From MPNP01 sp026710155 (GTDB lineage Bacteria; Pseudomonadota; Alphaproteobacteria; Rhodobacterales; Rhodobacteraceae): a DNA stretch of 64,000 bases. Under the pieces are notes generated by a model. That model was not told the origin of the DNA, searched no databases, and worked only from the letters and a program-made list of their open reading frames with translations. Below are positions 24,911 through 34,150 of the stretch, in pieces. Numbering within the stretch: the first letter of the stretch is position 1; every line of letters begins with the position of its first letter. A program made the translations under genes and the position numbers. The stretch lies in NCBI GenBank assembly GCA_965200885.1, contig OZ241737.1:310001-374000 (forward strand). Direction: 5' to 3'.

Positions 24911-26278
24911 TTGGCTACAAATAAAAAACGGATTTGGGGTTGGATGTTTTTTGACTGGGCCAGCCAACCTTACCATACCTTGCTCATAACATTCATTTTT
25001 GGACCGTATTTTGTTTCTGAAGTAATGGATGATTCTGTCCTTGCTCAGGAATACTGGGGATGGATGTTGGCAATTTCAGGAATACTGATTGCATTGTTTG
25101 CTCCGGTATTGGGTTCAGTTGTCGACAATCGTCCTTCCAAGAACCCATGGATGATACTCTTTTCACTAATGATCATTGTTGGATCAGCCTATCTCTGGCT
25201 GGCGGTTCCAAATTCCAGCCAGTTTGCATTGATTTTGCTTTTTTTCGGAATTGGTCTTATGGGCATAGAATTTGCCACGATCATCACCAATTCAATGCTG
25301 CCCGATCTTGGACCCAAAAGGGATGTCGGTCAAATTTCAGGCAACGGATGGGCGTTTGGCTATTTGGGCGGCATCATTGCGTTGGCAATAATGATGCTAT
25401 TTTTTGCAGAAACCGAGACTGGCAAAACATACCTGAACATTGATCCATTATTTGGCTTGGATGCAGAAAAACGAGAGGGTACTCGCTTTGTTGGTCCATT
25501 TTGTGCCTTTTGGTACCTGATTTTCATGATTCCCTTTTTCATGTGGGTAAGGCCTGATAAAATGCGGGTGACTGATGATGTGAAGAGAAACAAAAGCAAC
25601 CTTTACCAAATGGTCAGAGTCAATTTAAAGGCCATTGTAGCCAACTTTTCCAATGTGGCAAAGTGTAGAAGCCTGTCAGTTTATCTTCTTTCATCAATGT
25701 TCTACAGAGATGCGCTGGCTGGCATATTTGCTTTCGGAGGAATCTATGCCGCAGGAGTATTGGGATGGTCAATTACCCAATTGGGTGTTTTTGGAATACT
25801 GGCCTTGGTCTTCGGTATGATTGCCACAATTATCGGAGGGTATTATGACAAAAGGATTGGTCCGAAAATTGTCATCATAATATCAACCATTGTCCTGATA
25901 GTGGTTGGAATGATCATATTATCCACTTCACTGGAAGAAGTACTTTTTATTCCAGTAAAGGAAGGATCCTCCCTTCCCCATATATCATTTTGGATATGCG
26001 GATGCCTAATTGGCGCCGTAGGTGGTACTCTTCAGGCATCCTCACGTACGATGATGGTGATCCAGGCCATCAAGGGTCGATACACCGAAGCATTCGGGCT
26101 CTATGCCCTGACCGGCAAGGCAACCTCTTTTCTGGCACCATTTTTGATTGCTGTTGTTACCAATATTTCTGGTGACCAGCGGTTGGGCATTTCACCGGTG
26201 ATTCTTCTGGCCCTGATTGGCTTGATTCTGTTATACTGGGTCAAACCCGATGGCGATGAAAACCGACCTAGTGCCTGA
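24911..26278 (+). CDS. MFS transporter, UMF1/Atg22-like
   Basis: This is a 455-aa twelve-helix protein whose N-terminus (IWGWMFFDWASQPYHTLLIT, then FGPYFVSEV) matches the UMF1 (Atg22-like) branch of the major facilitator superfamily. Other family features are FLGIGLMGIEFATI-like and GNGWAFGYLGGIIAL segments. Yeast Atg22 exports amino acids from the vacuole; bacterial substrates are unknown. The start is TTG 24911, preceded by GAGGGA. The 3' end overlaps the convergent purH end by 11 bases. Confidence 0.85.
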   Translation: MATNKKRIWGWMFFDWASQPYHTLLITFIFGPYFVSEVMDDSVLAQEYWGWMLAISGILIALFAPVLGSVVDNRPSKNPWMILFSLMIIVGSAYLWLAVPNSSQFALILLFFGIGLMGIEFATIITNSMLPDLGPKRDVGQISGNGWAFGYLGGIIALAIMMLFFAETETGKTYLNIDPLFGLDAEKREGTRFVGPFCAFWYLIFMIPFFMWVRPDKMRVTDDVKRNKSNLYQMVRVNLKAIVANFSNVAKCRSLSVYLLSSMFYRDALAGIFAFGGIYAAGVLGWSITQLGVFGILALVFGMIATIIGGYYDKRIGPKIVIIISTIVLIVVGMIILSTSLEEVLFIPVKEGSSLPHISFWICGCLIGAVGGTLQASSRTMMVIQAIKGRYTEAFGLYALTGKATSFLAPFLIAVVTNISGDQRLGISPVILLALIGLILLYWVKPDGDENRPSA

Positions 26279-27866
26279 AATGTCTGATGCCGGTGAATAT
26301 CATTGCCATGCCATGCCTATTGGAAGCCTCAATCACTTCATCATCACGTACTGAACCACCTGGCTGGATCACAGCGCTGATGCCTTCGGAAGCTGCATTA
26401 TCAATACTGTCCCGAAAAGGAAAAAACGCATCTGAAGCCATTACTGCTCCCTTGATGTTCAGTCCGGCTTGCCGTGCCTTGATACCAGCAACACGCGAGG
26501 AGGTTATGCGGCTCATTTGACCAGCCCCGATTCCAATGGTCATCTTGTCCCGGGCATAGACAATGGCATTGGACTTGACCATCCTTGCAACCTGCCATGC
26601 GAATTGAAGATCAGCCAATTCCCTTGTACTGGGACTTCTTTTGGTTACAACCTTTAACTCGTTGAACAGTTGTGAGTCTGATTCCTGAACCAAAATCCCT
26701 CCGGATACATGCTTGTACATCATGTAATCCGAATCCAAAGGCCATTGACCACAGGCCAACACCCTTATTGTTTCCTTGCTGGCAAGTACCCCCCTGGCAG
26801 TTTCGGATATGGATGGTGCTACAATCACCTCAACAAATTGCCGCTTGAGTATTTCATTGGATGTCTCTTCATCAAGCTCTCGATTAAAGGCAATAATTCC
26901 ACCAAAAGCAGATTCGGGATCGGCTGAATATGCCTTGTTGTATGCATCAGCCAATTTATCAGAAATGGCAACACCACATGGGTTTGCATGTTTAACTATC
27001 ACACATGCGGGGGCTTCATCAAACTGGCGTACACATTCAATGGCTGTATCGGTATCAACAATATTATTGTAGGACAGTTCCTTGCCTTGAAGTTGTTTTG
27101 CATTGGAAATACTCCCAGAGGGGATACTCTTTTCAACATAAAATGCAGACTTCTGATGAGGGTTTTCTCCATACCTCATACCTTGACGATAGTACCATCT
27201 TCGATTCAAAACAGCTGGAAATTCATCAATTGACCGAAGATTGTCTTGCGGATTTAAACGACCAAGAAAATTGGCAATGATGCCATCGTAATTTGCCGTA
27301 TACTCGAATGCCTTGACGGCAAGGGCATGCCTAGTTTCCTCGTCGACGGCACCGGCATTATTATTCATGCTGACCTGAATAAGGTCATAATCTCCTCTGT
27401 CGACAGCAACCGTTACATGCTTGCAATTTTTGGCGGCAGCCCTGATCATGGCGGGCCCTCCTACATCAATATTTTCAATGGCATGGGACAAGGATACTTC
27501 AGGATTGGATACCACGGCTTCGAATGGGTAAAAATTCACCACGACAAGATCTATGGGGATAATACCATGTTCCTGCATAACTTCCTCATCCTGACCCCTT
27601 CTTGCAAGTATTCCCCCGTGGATCAACGGATGAAGTGTCTTTACCCTGCCATCCATGATTTCCTTGAACCCGGTGTAATCCGTGATTTCACTTATTGTAA
27701 TTCCGGACTCTCTTAGAAACTTGGCAGTTCCTCCGATTGACAGGATTCTTATTGATCTCTTTTGGAGTTCTTGGGCGAATTCAATCAATCCGGCCTTGTC
27801 GGAAACACAGATCAAGGCATTTCGGATGGGAACTGATGAAGGTTTGAAGTTTGTTGCTTCACTCAT
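26268..27866 (-). CDS. purH: Bifunctional AICAR transformylase / IMP cyclohydrolase
   Basis: This enzyme catalyses the last two steps of de novo IMP synthesis. It is 532 aa, the normal length. The N-terminal cyclohydrolase (MGS-like) domain shows ALICVSDKAGLIEFAQEL and GRVKTLHPLIHGGILARR. The C-terminal transformylase domain shows CVIVKHANPCGVA, SAFGGIIAFNREL and DAFFPFRDSID. ATG 27866 follows a short leader. The stop end overlaps the convergent MFS gene. Confidence 0.97.
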   Translation of the reverse strand: MSEATNFKPSSVPIRNALICVSDKAGLIEFAQELQKRSIRILSIGGTAKFLRESGITISEITDYTGFKEIMDGRVKTLHPLIHGGILARRGQDEEVMQEHGIIPIDLVVVNFYPFEAVVSNPEVSLSHAIENIDVGGPAMIRAAAKNCKHVTVAVDRGDYDLIQVSMNNNAGAVDEETRHALAVKAFEYTANYDGIIANFLGRLNPQDNLRSIDEFPAVLNRRWYYRQGMRYGENPHQKSAFYVEKSIPSGSISNAKQLQGKELSYNNIVDTDTAIECVRQFDEAPACVIVKHANPCGVAISDKLADAYNKAYSADPESAFGGIIAFNRELDEETSNEILKRQFVEVIVAPSISETARGVLASKETIRVLACGQWPLDSDYMMYKHVSGGILVQESDSQLFNELKVVTKRSPSTRELADLQFAWQVARMVKSNAIVYARDKMTIGIGAGQMSRITSSRVAGIKARQAGLNIKGAVMASDAFFPFRDSIDNAASEGISAVIQPGGSVRDDEVIEASNRHGMAMIFTGIRHFRH

Positions 27867-27900
27867 TTTCTTTATGCTTTACTATCGGTATTAAAATTAC

Positions 27901-28137
27901 CTAAAACCTGAAACATACGGAACTATTCAGAACATAAATTCTACCATCATTGTGTCTTGGCTTTGTTTTTGTATAGAGTGATTGGAATTCCGTGTATCTT
28001 TCTCTTGGATCATCATTGGGAGCAAAAAACATTTCCGGGACTCCGTAATCTTTTACGTTTTCAAGTAAACGCTTTACTTGTAACTTTAAGCTTGATCTGA
28101 AGTCAATATAGATATCCCAATCTGTTTCTGGTTTCAA
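27901..28137 (-). CDS. Unrecognised small frame (78 aa)
   Basis: A TTG-started frame (MKPETDWDIYIDFRSSLKLQ, ending NSSVCFRF) lies upstream of purH on the same strand. The frame stays open about 15 codons further upstream without a good start (IIGTDEYPTK). Composition is protein-like, but I recognise no family. It may be a fragment of a lost gene. Confidence 0.3.
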   Translation of the reverse strand: MKPETDWDIYIDFRSSLKLQVKRLLENVKDYGVPEMFFAPNDDPRERYTEFQSLYTKTKPRHNDGRIYVLNSSVCFRF

Positions 28138-28279
28138 TTTTGTCGGATATTCATCTGTCCCAATAATTTTATATTTTCATCTTTATGGCACACCATTTAT
28201 CATTCAATTTTCCAAAACAGCGGTGAAAAAAGCTTGAATTTATATTATCCCGTGAACATGGTTTGTCATTTCCCTTTAC

Positions 28280-28896
28280 TTACCATTCCTCATGTTTACT
28301 GATATTGGTACCTGGAATCAGGTCGGGGAGTTGGCTGCATTCCAATAGATTCCTGCGGATATTCCGGTGAAAATTTGCATACTCTGTCAAGTCTTGGAAG
28401 GATGCCTGTTGCCAGGTGTCATGAGACCCAGAAATTTTTCCCTCTGTTCCCTTACTAGTCTCAGGGCAGTGGCCAGGTCACTGTCATTCGAGACCACTAC
28501 GGCACAGTCATATTTATCCCGCCAAGCATCGTTCAACAAGTGGACGGCAAGATTGACATCAGAACCCTTTTCTTCGGTCCTCAATACCCTGACCTTCCTG
28601 TGTGGCGGTTCAACCAAAGGTAGGCTGGATCTCCTTGTCCTGAATTTTCCCTCGATTATTTCAATGTCTTGGCAATGGGCCCGCAAGGCACGGAGATAAA
28701 AGTCTTGTCGTTGCGGTTTACCCGGATCGTTTTCACGGCTTTCAACTCTGGCCGTAAAGTATTTTATTTTCAGGTCTTTGTGATGTAGTTTAAGCATGTT
28801 GCGAAACAATGCAGAAAGATTCAGCCATTTGTATGGTGTTTATCTCAAGGCCCCATAATACAAGTTGAAACCATCAACATATATATGGGTTCGCAT
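28280..28896 (-). pseudogene. NYN-domain (LabA/DUF88-type) nuclease gene with nonsense and frameshift
   Basis: The NYN family has a PIN-like RNase fold. From ATG 28896 the frame reads MRTHIYVDGFNLYYGALR, then TAA at 28840-28842, then TPYKWLNLSALFRNMLKL in the same frame. The core is intact, with EEKGSDVNLAVHLLNDAW and CAVVVSNDSDLATAL carrying the conserved Asp residues. After RHPSK the frame breaks, and the canonical C-terminus LTEYANFHRNIRRNLLECSQ and PDLIPGTNI continues in another frame to 28280. It is thus a recent pseudogene with two lesions. A short terminated RNA lies directly upstream. Confidence 0.8.
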
Positions 28897-28908
28897 AGCT
28901 TTCCTTTC

Positions 28909-28965
28909 AAAAAAAAGCGGGGCCTAATGCCCCGCACCCTAGAGACAACGCCTTAGGGGTGGCTG
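28909..28965 (-). ncRNA. Short terminated leader RNA ahead of the NYN gene
   Basis: A candidate transcript of about 55 nt begins near 28964. It contains a hairpin with arms CCCTA and TAGGG and ends in a strong terminator: stem GCGGGGC (28917-28923) with GCCCCGC (28929-28935), loop of five, then eight T on the minus strand (28909-28916). The NYN start codon follows 13 bases later behind GAAAGGAA. The layout fits transcription attenuation, or a free small RNA with read-through into the nuclease gene. Confidence 0.6.
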
Positions 28966-28970
28966 TTACC

Positions 28971-28998
28971 AATATACAGTATTTTCAATTTGTTTCAA
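28971..28998 (-). promoter_or_regulatory. Promoter of the NYN leader RNA
   Basis: On the minus strand TTGAAA (28998-28993), a 16-base spacer and TATATT (28976-28971) stand about 7 bases before the inferred RNA start. The approximately 280 bases upstream, 28999-29282, hold no gene that I can identify. Confidence 0.55.
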
Positions 28999-29282
28999 GA
29001 AGTTTTTTTATCCCTCACCATTCAAAGTCGAAAACCTGCAGGTTTACCCGGCCCGGTAGGGATTCTCCCTAATGGACAGACCCTTTTACCTCAATTTGTG
29101 GAGGACAACAACATTCTTTCCCCTTAACATGATTTACTCCCGTTTATGATAGTGCAATACCGGATAAACCCACCGAACGGAAGCGGATCATATTGACTTT
29201 GGTGATGGAAAACCCTCAAATATAAACAACGCAGCCGATTTAAAATGTAACTTTTCTATGAACATTTTGACTGATTTATTTT

Positions 29283-29956
29283 GGGGATTATATACTTGAA
29301 TAGATTTTAAGTTTCGGGATTACATATTTGATCAAGCACACCTGAAGCGATCAATCCACCAGTTTGTCGCGGTAATACTCAAACTGCTTCTGCCTCAATT
29401 CAATTTCCCTCGCCAATTCCTCCCAGCAACCCAGTTTTCCAACAATCCCCGCCTGTTCCTCGATGGGGGGGGCTGATTTCAAGATTCTCAGGAACCGCCT
29501 TCCGAAGCCCCGGAATGGCATGTCCCCTTCCCGATTGGGATGACATGAGAAAGTCCTGCCTCTTCTTCAATACATGAAACAGGTGTTTTGTCAGAACATC
29601 GGGCGTTTTCGACGTTACAACACAACAACGGGCTCCTGCCCAAAACCGAATCGGCATGAAATTCACATGGCCCACCGATGAACCGCCCTGGCTCATGGCA
29701 ATGGAATCAGGTTCGGCGTTGAATTGATTGTGACCGCCGGATGGCTTGACACCCCCGTTCATGACAGGATACTCCCCTGTCATGACCATGGAGGTTTTAT
29801 TCAACTGGGTTCCTGTCCGTATATCTGCGACATCTCCAAGTTTCATCAGGTGGGATTATCCGGATCGGAAGGAAAATTGCAAAGGATGAAACGCTTCATC
29901 CAAGAGATATATGATCAAACAATGAATTGCCAAATCTATTCAAATATATAATCCCC
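29283..29956 (-). mobile_element. Element B: TIR-bounded unit carrying a half hsdS
   Basis: This 674-bp unit is bounded by inverted GGGGATTATATAYTTGAATA ends. The left end carries a second inner block GGGATTACATATTTGATC about 30 bases in. The flanks TTTATTTT (29275-29282) and TTTATTTC (29957-29964) are a 7-of-8 match, which I read as an aged 8-bp target duplication. The only cargo is half an hsdS on the minus strand. It is nearly identical, in opposite orientation, to element C at 37289-37963; the differences are scattered substitutions and small indels. Confidence 0.85.
29351..29846 (-). pseudogene. hsdS: Half-length HsdS of element B, frameshifted
   Basis: Starting at ATG 29846 (MKLGDVADIRTGTQLNKTSM), the product has a single target-recognition domain ending RKAVPENLEISPP. 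A homopolymer C-run then shifts the frame, and the conserved helix EELAREIELRQKQFEYYRDK continues in another frame to the stop at 29351. Restoring one frame would give a single protein of roughly 165 aa, about half a normal HsdS. Half-size specificity subunits that dimerise are known, so the ancestor may have been functional. Confidence 0.8.
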
Positions 29957-30149
29957 TTTATTTCTGTTTTTCCATTAAGCTATTCAAAAAGGGTAAAAAT
30001 ATTCAAAAACAGTAACATAACAGGAGTTTCAAATTTTGGATTTGAGTCAAGATGACTAATCACTGGCAAAAGAAATGGGCACCGGGCTGCCTTAGTTTCT
30101 TAACGAGGCCTGAAAATACATATTAAACTATACTCCTTCTGTTCATACC

Positions 30150-30809
30150 ATGTCTGATAAATCAACCATAAATGAAATTACTCAGGAACAGCTCTTGGGA
30201 AAGCTCGGTAACCTGCACACTGACAAACGAAACATGGTCGCAATCGCAGCTCCTCCAGGAGCAGGCAAAACCACCTTGACCGACTGGTTGGTCAAGGAAA
30301 TCAATGAAAACCCACAATTCAAGGCTCAGGCCCTCTATATGGACGGGTTCCACTTTGATAATATTCTCCTGACCAAAATGAACCTGCTGAAATGGAAAGG
30401 AGCTCCAAATACCTTTGATGTAAAAGGTATGGAAAATACCCTGAAGAGATTGAATGGGTGTCCGGCAGAAAATGTTGTTGTACCGGTCTTTGATCGGTCC
30501 CTGGAAATAGCCCGGGCTGGCGCCAGTATTATTTCCAAAGATACAAATTTGTTGATTGTCGAAGGAAACTATATTCTGTGTGACAAATCTCCCTGGGATT
30601 CACTCAGCAAATATTTTGACCTTCGAATCCTGATCAAAACTTCTAAAAATGTGTTAAAGGACAGGTTGAGGGAAAGATGGGAACACTATGGGTTGGATGA
30701 TGAATCGATCCGTTTCAAGCTTTATGAAAATGACCTGCCGAATGGAGATTTCGTAATGGAGCACAGCCGGTTGGTTGATTACTTCCTGATACAATCTCAG
30801 GATGATTAA
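30150..30809 (+). CDS. P-loop nucleoside/fructose-type kinase
   Basis: This 219-aa protein of the phosphoribulokinase/uridine kinase-like group has Walker A APPGAGKTT at residues 34-42, MDGFHFDN (substrate site) and VPVFDRSLEIARAGA, LLIVEGNYILCD (Walker B-like) and LKDRLRERWEHYGLD (lid). These match the YggC/FrcK-type nucleoside triphosphate hydrolase/kinase family. The substrate is not determined; sugar or nucleoside phosphorylation is inferred. It is convergent with the MotA-like gene, with a shared hairpin between them. Confidence 0.8.
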   Translation: MSDKSTINEITQEQLLGKLGNLHTDKRNMVAIAAPPGAGKTTLTDWLVKEINENPQFKAQALYMDGFHFDNILLTKMNLLKWKGAPNTFDVKGMENTLKRLNGCPAENVVVPVFDRSLEIARAGASIISKDTNLLIVEGNYILCDKSPWDSLSKYFDLRILIKTSKNVLKDRLRERWEHYGLDDESIRFKLYENDLPNGDFVMEHSRLVDYFLIQSQDD

Positions 30810-30833
30810 TGACCGGATTCAGTTTTCCGGTCA
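30810..30833. terminator. Hairpin between convergent genes
   Basis: TGACCGGA and TCCGGTCA arms bracket a short loop between the kinase stop and the stop codon of the MotA-like gene, which it partly overlaps. T-runs are weak on both sides, so this is a possible bidirectional terminator. Confidence 0.4.
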
Positions 30834-32048
30834 GTTTGAAATTGAACCCAGTTGACGGATGATCTCACCTTTGGCATTGGCATTGTCCTCGAGTATCCTA
30901 AGCAGTTGAAGTTCGATGCTCCTTAGCAACAATCGAGTTTCCGAATCCCCGATACCCAAGGCAATTTTTTCCAGTGTTTCGGATAGCTGGGCTTGATTTT
31001 CCACAATTTGGTAGAGGGAATTGGTCATATTTTGGCTTTGTTGTTCCCTTGACTCAAGATCCTGGGTGCTGGCCTCGGTATATTCCATTATTCTGGAGAA
31101 CATCAGATTCATGTCTCTGACCGCTTCCATTGTTTCAGACTTGTTCTGCTCGGAAATGATGAACAAATTCCTCATTTCCACAAGCAAATCCGAGATTTCC
31201 TGTGAATAGGGTGTTGTGGAGTAAGCCTCATCCTGAATTTCCACTCCCGGTTGGCTGACACCAATTTTGGTGATTTTTGAAACCCAATCCTCCAGGGTTC
31301 GATAAAACCTGTTCTGGCTGTTGCTGACAAACAAATCCAGCAACCCAACCACCAGGGAACCAATCAAGCCCATCAGTGATGAGGAAAAGGCCAGTCCCAT
31401 ACCTCCAAGGGGTCCTTCCAAACCTACTATTATAACTTCAAAAAGGTTGCTTGTTGGTCTGTCTTCCGCAAGACTCTGGATAAATTCCGAGATCTGGGGA
31501 ATGGCAATTGCAAGTCCAATAAACGTTCCCAACAACCCCAAATAAATGAGCAGGTTGGTAATGTAGCGGGTACTTTCACGATGTTCTTCGACTCTCGATG
31601 CCACTGTATCAAGTAGTGATTGGGCTGAAACAGTGGTTAAACGCAACCTCTTGGAAGTAGACCCCAACAAACTTGAAAGGGGAGCCAATAGGCTTGGTGC
31701 CGAAGGAAGATTATCCGTACCGCTAGAGTTTATGAAAAGACCGATCCACCCGACCGACTTGAAAATGAGAAAAATCTGTGAGAAACTTGTTACCACTCCC
31801 CAAAGGAAGACGAAAATGATCAGTCCCAGAATGTAACCTGAATATTTGGATTGATAGAAAAATTCCGTGATGTTTTCCCAAAATATATAAACACCGCATA
31901 TCACCGCCAACAACACCAACAACATGGATACCATCTGGGTGAATGGTTGCTCGAAATATGTATAAAATTCTCCCCCTTGGGCGGTATCTTGTGAACCTAT
32001 GTCACCAGATGATTCCCGAGACCCAAATGGAAAGTTGAATATTTTCAT
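30831..32048 (-). CDS. MotA/TolQ/ExbB-like proton channel protein
   Basis: This 405-aa inner-membrane protein has hydrophobic segments at about residues 40-60, 72-95, 163-187 and 205-235. The channel motif TNLLIYLGLLGTFIGLAIAI and LGGMGLAFSSSLMGLIGSLV correspond to the TolQ/MotA transmembrane helices that line the proton path. A long cytoplasmic coiled coil follows. It should pair with the OmpA-like rod protein at 16019-18673, which lies downstream on the same strand but about 12 kb away. It is divergent from the SPFH gene. Confidence 0.85.
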   Translation of the reverse strand: MKIFNFPFGSRESSGDIGSQDTAQGGEFYTYFEQPFTQMVSMLLVLLAVICGVYIFWENITEFFYQSKYSGYILGLIIFVFLWGVVTSFSQIFLIFKSVGWIGLFINSSGTDNLPSAPSLLAPLSSLLGSTSKRLRLTTVSAQSLLDTVASRVEEHRESTRYITNLLIYLGLLGTFIGLAIAIPQISEFIQSLAEDRPTSNLFEVIIVGLEGPLGGMGLAFSSSLMGLIGSLVVGLLDLFVSNSQNRFYRTLEDWVSKITKIGVSQPGVEIQDEAYSTTPYSQEISDLLVEMRNLFIISEQNKSETMEAVRDMNLMFSRIMEYTEASTQDLESREQQSQNMTNSLYQIVENQAQLSETLEKIALGIGDSETRLLLRSIELQLLRILEDNANAKGEIIRQLGSISN

Positions 32049-32164
32049 ACTTTTAGATACCTTTCAAGACGGCAAGCAATCAAAAACAAACTAATAATAA
32101 CACTTACTTTCTGAAACCCTTTAATTATATAATCCATGAATAAAATAACTTTAAAGAGGTTGTC

Positions 32165-33106
32165 ATGGATGCTGTTTTGTTTCAGGGGTATATTGGGTTA
32201 GTAATAGTAATTGGACTGTTCCTTCTGATTTTCTTCTTTATGATGGTAAAGTCAATACCACAAGGGGAAAACTGGACAATCGAACGATTTGGCCGATTTG
32301 CCAGAACTCAACAACCCGGCCTAAGACTCATAGTACCATTAATCGAGCGTGTTGGAAATAAAGTCAACATGATGGAAAATGTCCTGAATGTTGGCGCCCA
32401 GGAAGTCATTACTCGTGACAATGCCACGATTTCGGCAGATGCCATTGCCTTCTATCAGGTCATTGTTGCTGAAAGGGCCTCCTATGAAGTAAGGAATCTG
32501 GTCAATTCCCTGGAAAACCTGATCCAAACCAATATCAGATCAGTAATAGGGTCAATGGATTTAGACGAATCTCTTTCGAACCGTGACCAGATAAACAACC
32601 GGTTGCTGATGGTTATCGATGAAGTTGTCAAACCCTGGGGAGTCAAGGTGACCAGAATAGAAATCAAGGACCTGACCCCTCCTCCCAATATATCGGAAGC
32701 TATGGCCCGACAAATGAAGGCGGAGAGGGATAAACGTGCCGAAGTACTTCAAGCAGAAGGAGAAAAACAATCCGCCATTTTACGGGCTGAGGGTCTGAGA
32801 GAGGCACAAATCAGGGAAGCCGAAGGTCGGAAGGAGGCAGCCTTTCTGGATGCCGAAGCACGTGAAAGAGCTGCCGAAGCTGAAGCCAAGGCAACTGAAA
32901 TGGTTTCAAAGGCCATTGCCGATGGTGATATTCAGGCAGTGAACTATTTTGTTGCCCAGAAATACACCCAGGCCCTGGAATCAGTCGCTTCATCACCAAA
33001 CTCGAAAACCATCATGATGCCGCTTGAAGCAAGTAATCTGCTTGGTTCTATTGCCGGTATCGTCGACTTGGTCAAGGGAGATACAAAAAAACCTGATGAT
33101 GCCTGA
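32165..33106 (+). CDS. SPFH/stomatin-like membrane protein (QmcA type)
   Basis: The 313-aa product has one N-terminal transmembrane helix (about residues 9-30), an SPFH/band 7 domain (WTIERFGRFARTQQPGLRLI, VITRDNATISADAIAFYQV, NLIQTNIRSVIGSMDLDESL) and a charged Ala/Glu coiled coil (AEGLREAQIREAEGRKEAA). It scaffolds membrane microdomains and may modulate membrane proteases. The NfeD-like gene follows 17 bases later, the usual SPFH/NfeD pair. Confidence 0.93.
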   Translation: MDAVLFQGYIGLVIVIGLFLLIFFFMMVKSIPQGENWTIERFGRFARTQQPGLRLIVPLIERVGNKVNMMENVLNVGAQEVITRDNATISADAIAFYQVIVAERASYEVRNLVNSLENLIQTNIRSVIGSMDLDESLSNRDQINNRLLMVIDEVVKPWGVKVTRIEIKDLTPPPNISEAMARQMKAERDKRAEVLQAEGEKQSAILRAEGLREAQIREAEGRKEAAFLDAEARERAAEAEAKATEMVSKAIADGDIQAVNYFVAQKYTQALESVASSPNSKTIMMPLEASNLLGSIAGIVDLVKGDTKKPDDA

Positions 33107-33123
33107 TCTTGAAAGGAAGAAAC

Positions 33124-33606
33124 ATGCCTGAACTGTTGACGGAATTGTCTCCCTGGGTATGGATTTCCGTTGGATTTCTACTGGGAATTGTCGAATTACT
33201 AGTAACCACCACCATTTTCATTTGGCCGGCCCTTGCCGCCTTTTTGGTAGGTATTGCTATGTTCATGACGCATCTGGATTTTATCACCCAGATATTGCTG
33301 TTTCTGATTCTTACCGTGGTTGCGGCACTTGCTGGGCGATACCTGCTGCCAAAATTTGAAAAGATTTCCGGTGGAAGGAACCGATCAATTCTCAACGATC
33401 CTACCAGACGAAATATTGGCGAAATAGGAACTGTCATTTCTTTGGATGAAAACGGAGGAATCGGCGTTTTTGGTGGAGTTCGTTGGCATTTTCGTTTGCA
33501 GGAAGGTGTTTCTGTTGATGATAAATCCATAAAGAAAGTCAAGGTTGTAGATTCTACCGATTCTTTATTGATTGTACAGCCCTTTGCTAATCAAGACGCT
33601 CCCTAA
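33124..33606 (+). CDS. NfeD-like membrane protein
   Basis: The 160-aa short-form NfeD has two or three transmembrane helices (ISVGFLLGIVELLVTTTIFI, LLFLILTVVAALAGRYLLP) and a C-terminal OB-fold (IGEIGTVISLDENGGIGVFG). ATG 33124 is chosen over TTG 33109 because it follows an AAAGGAAG site. It works with the SPFH protein upstream. The 3' end overlaps the convergent ChaC-like gene by 20 bases. Confidence 0.9.
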   Translation: MPELLTELSPWVWISVGFLLGIVELLVTTTIFIWPALAAFLVGIAMFMTHLDFITQILLFLILTVVAALAGRYLLPKFEKISGGRNRSILNDPTRRNIGEIGTVISLDENGGIGVFGGVRWHFRLQEGVSVDDKSIKKVKVVDSTDSLLIVQPFANQDAP

Positions 33607-34150
33607 CCAGTTTATTCAGTTTCTCCAGGTTGGCATCTGCAATTCCCAACTGGCTCAATCTGTCGACAGTTTTGCTGAGGTAATCACAATTCGGCCCAAC
33701 ATCCCCTCTGGCACTAGAGATTATACGAGCTTGCCGTTCAAGGGACAGGTTCCCAGTATATTGCGAATGGTCAGTGTTGACAACATATAGCAGTGCAGTA
33801 GGGGTTCTGCCATCACTCAGATTGATTTTATCCGTACATTCAATATAGGCATAGGATATCAATTCCCTTGCATGCAGATACGACAGGACTTTCCGCTTAT
33901 CTTCCCGTTTACATCTTAATGCCATTCCCCGGCACTTCTGTCCCTTACGTTTTTCGAGTGCCAATACCAAACCGGGATTTTCCGGTGTACCACGGTAGTG
34001 TACAGACCACATGCAAAATGATCTTTGATAGCCATACAAAACCGAGGGAATACTTTCAACTATTTCAAATCCCGGCTTCCAAAGCAGGGAACCATATGCA
34101 AAAACCCAAAGGTCTGCATCCTTGAATTTATCCCATATTTTATCGTTCAT
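33587..34150 (-). CDS. ChaC-like gamma-glutamylcyclotransferase
   Basis: From ATG 34150 the product is 187 aa with the defining motif WVFAYGSLLWKPGF near residue 15 and LYGYQRSFCMWSVHYRGTPE soon after. ChaC enzymes degrade glutathione to 5-oxoproline and Cys-Gly. The central Glu region is compatible with activity, but I cannot assign every catalytic residue. In many alphaproteobacteria this gene is next to DUF2125 and tyrA. Here a restriction-modification insertion separates it from DUF2125 by about 4.3 kb. Confidence 0.9.
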   Translation of the reverse strand: MNDKIWDKFKDADLWVFAYGSLLWKPGFEIVESIPSVLYGYQRSFCMWSVHYRGTPENPGLVLALEKRKGQKCRGMALRCKREDKRKVLSYLHARELISYAYIECTDKINLSDGRTPTALLYVVNTDHSQYTGNLSLERQARIISSARGDVGPNCDYLSKTVDRLSQLGIADANLEKLNKLVRERLD

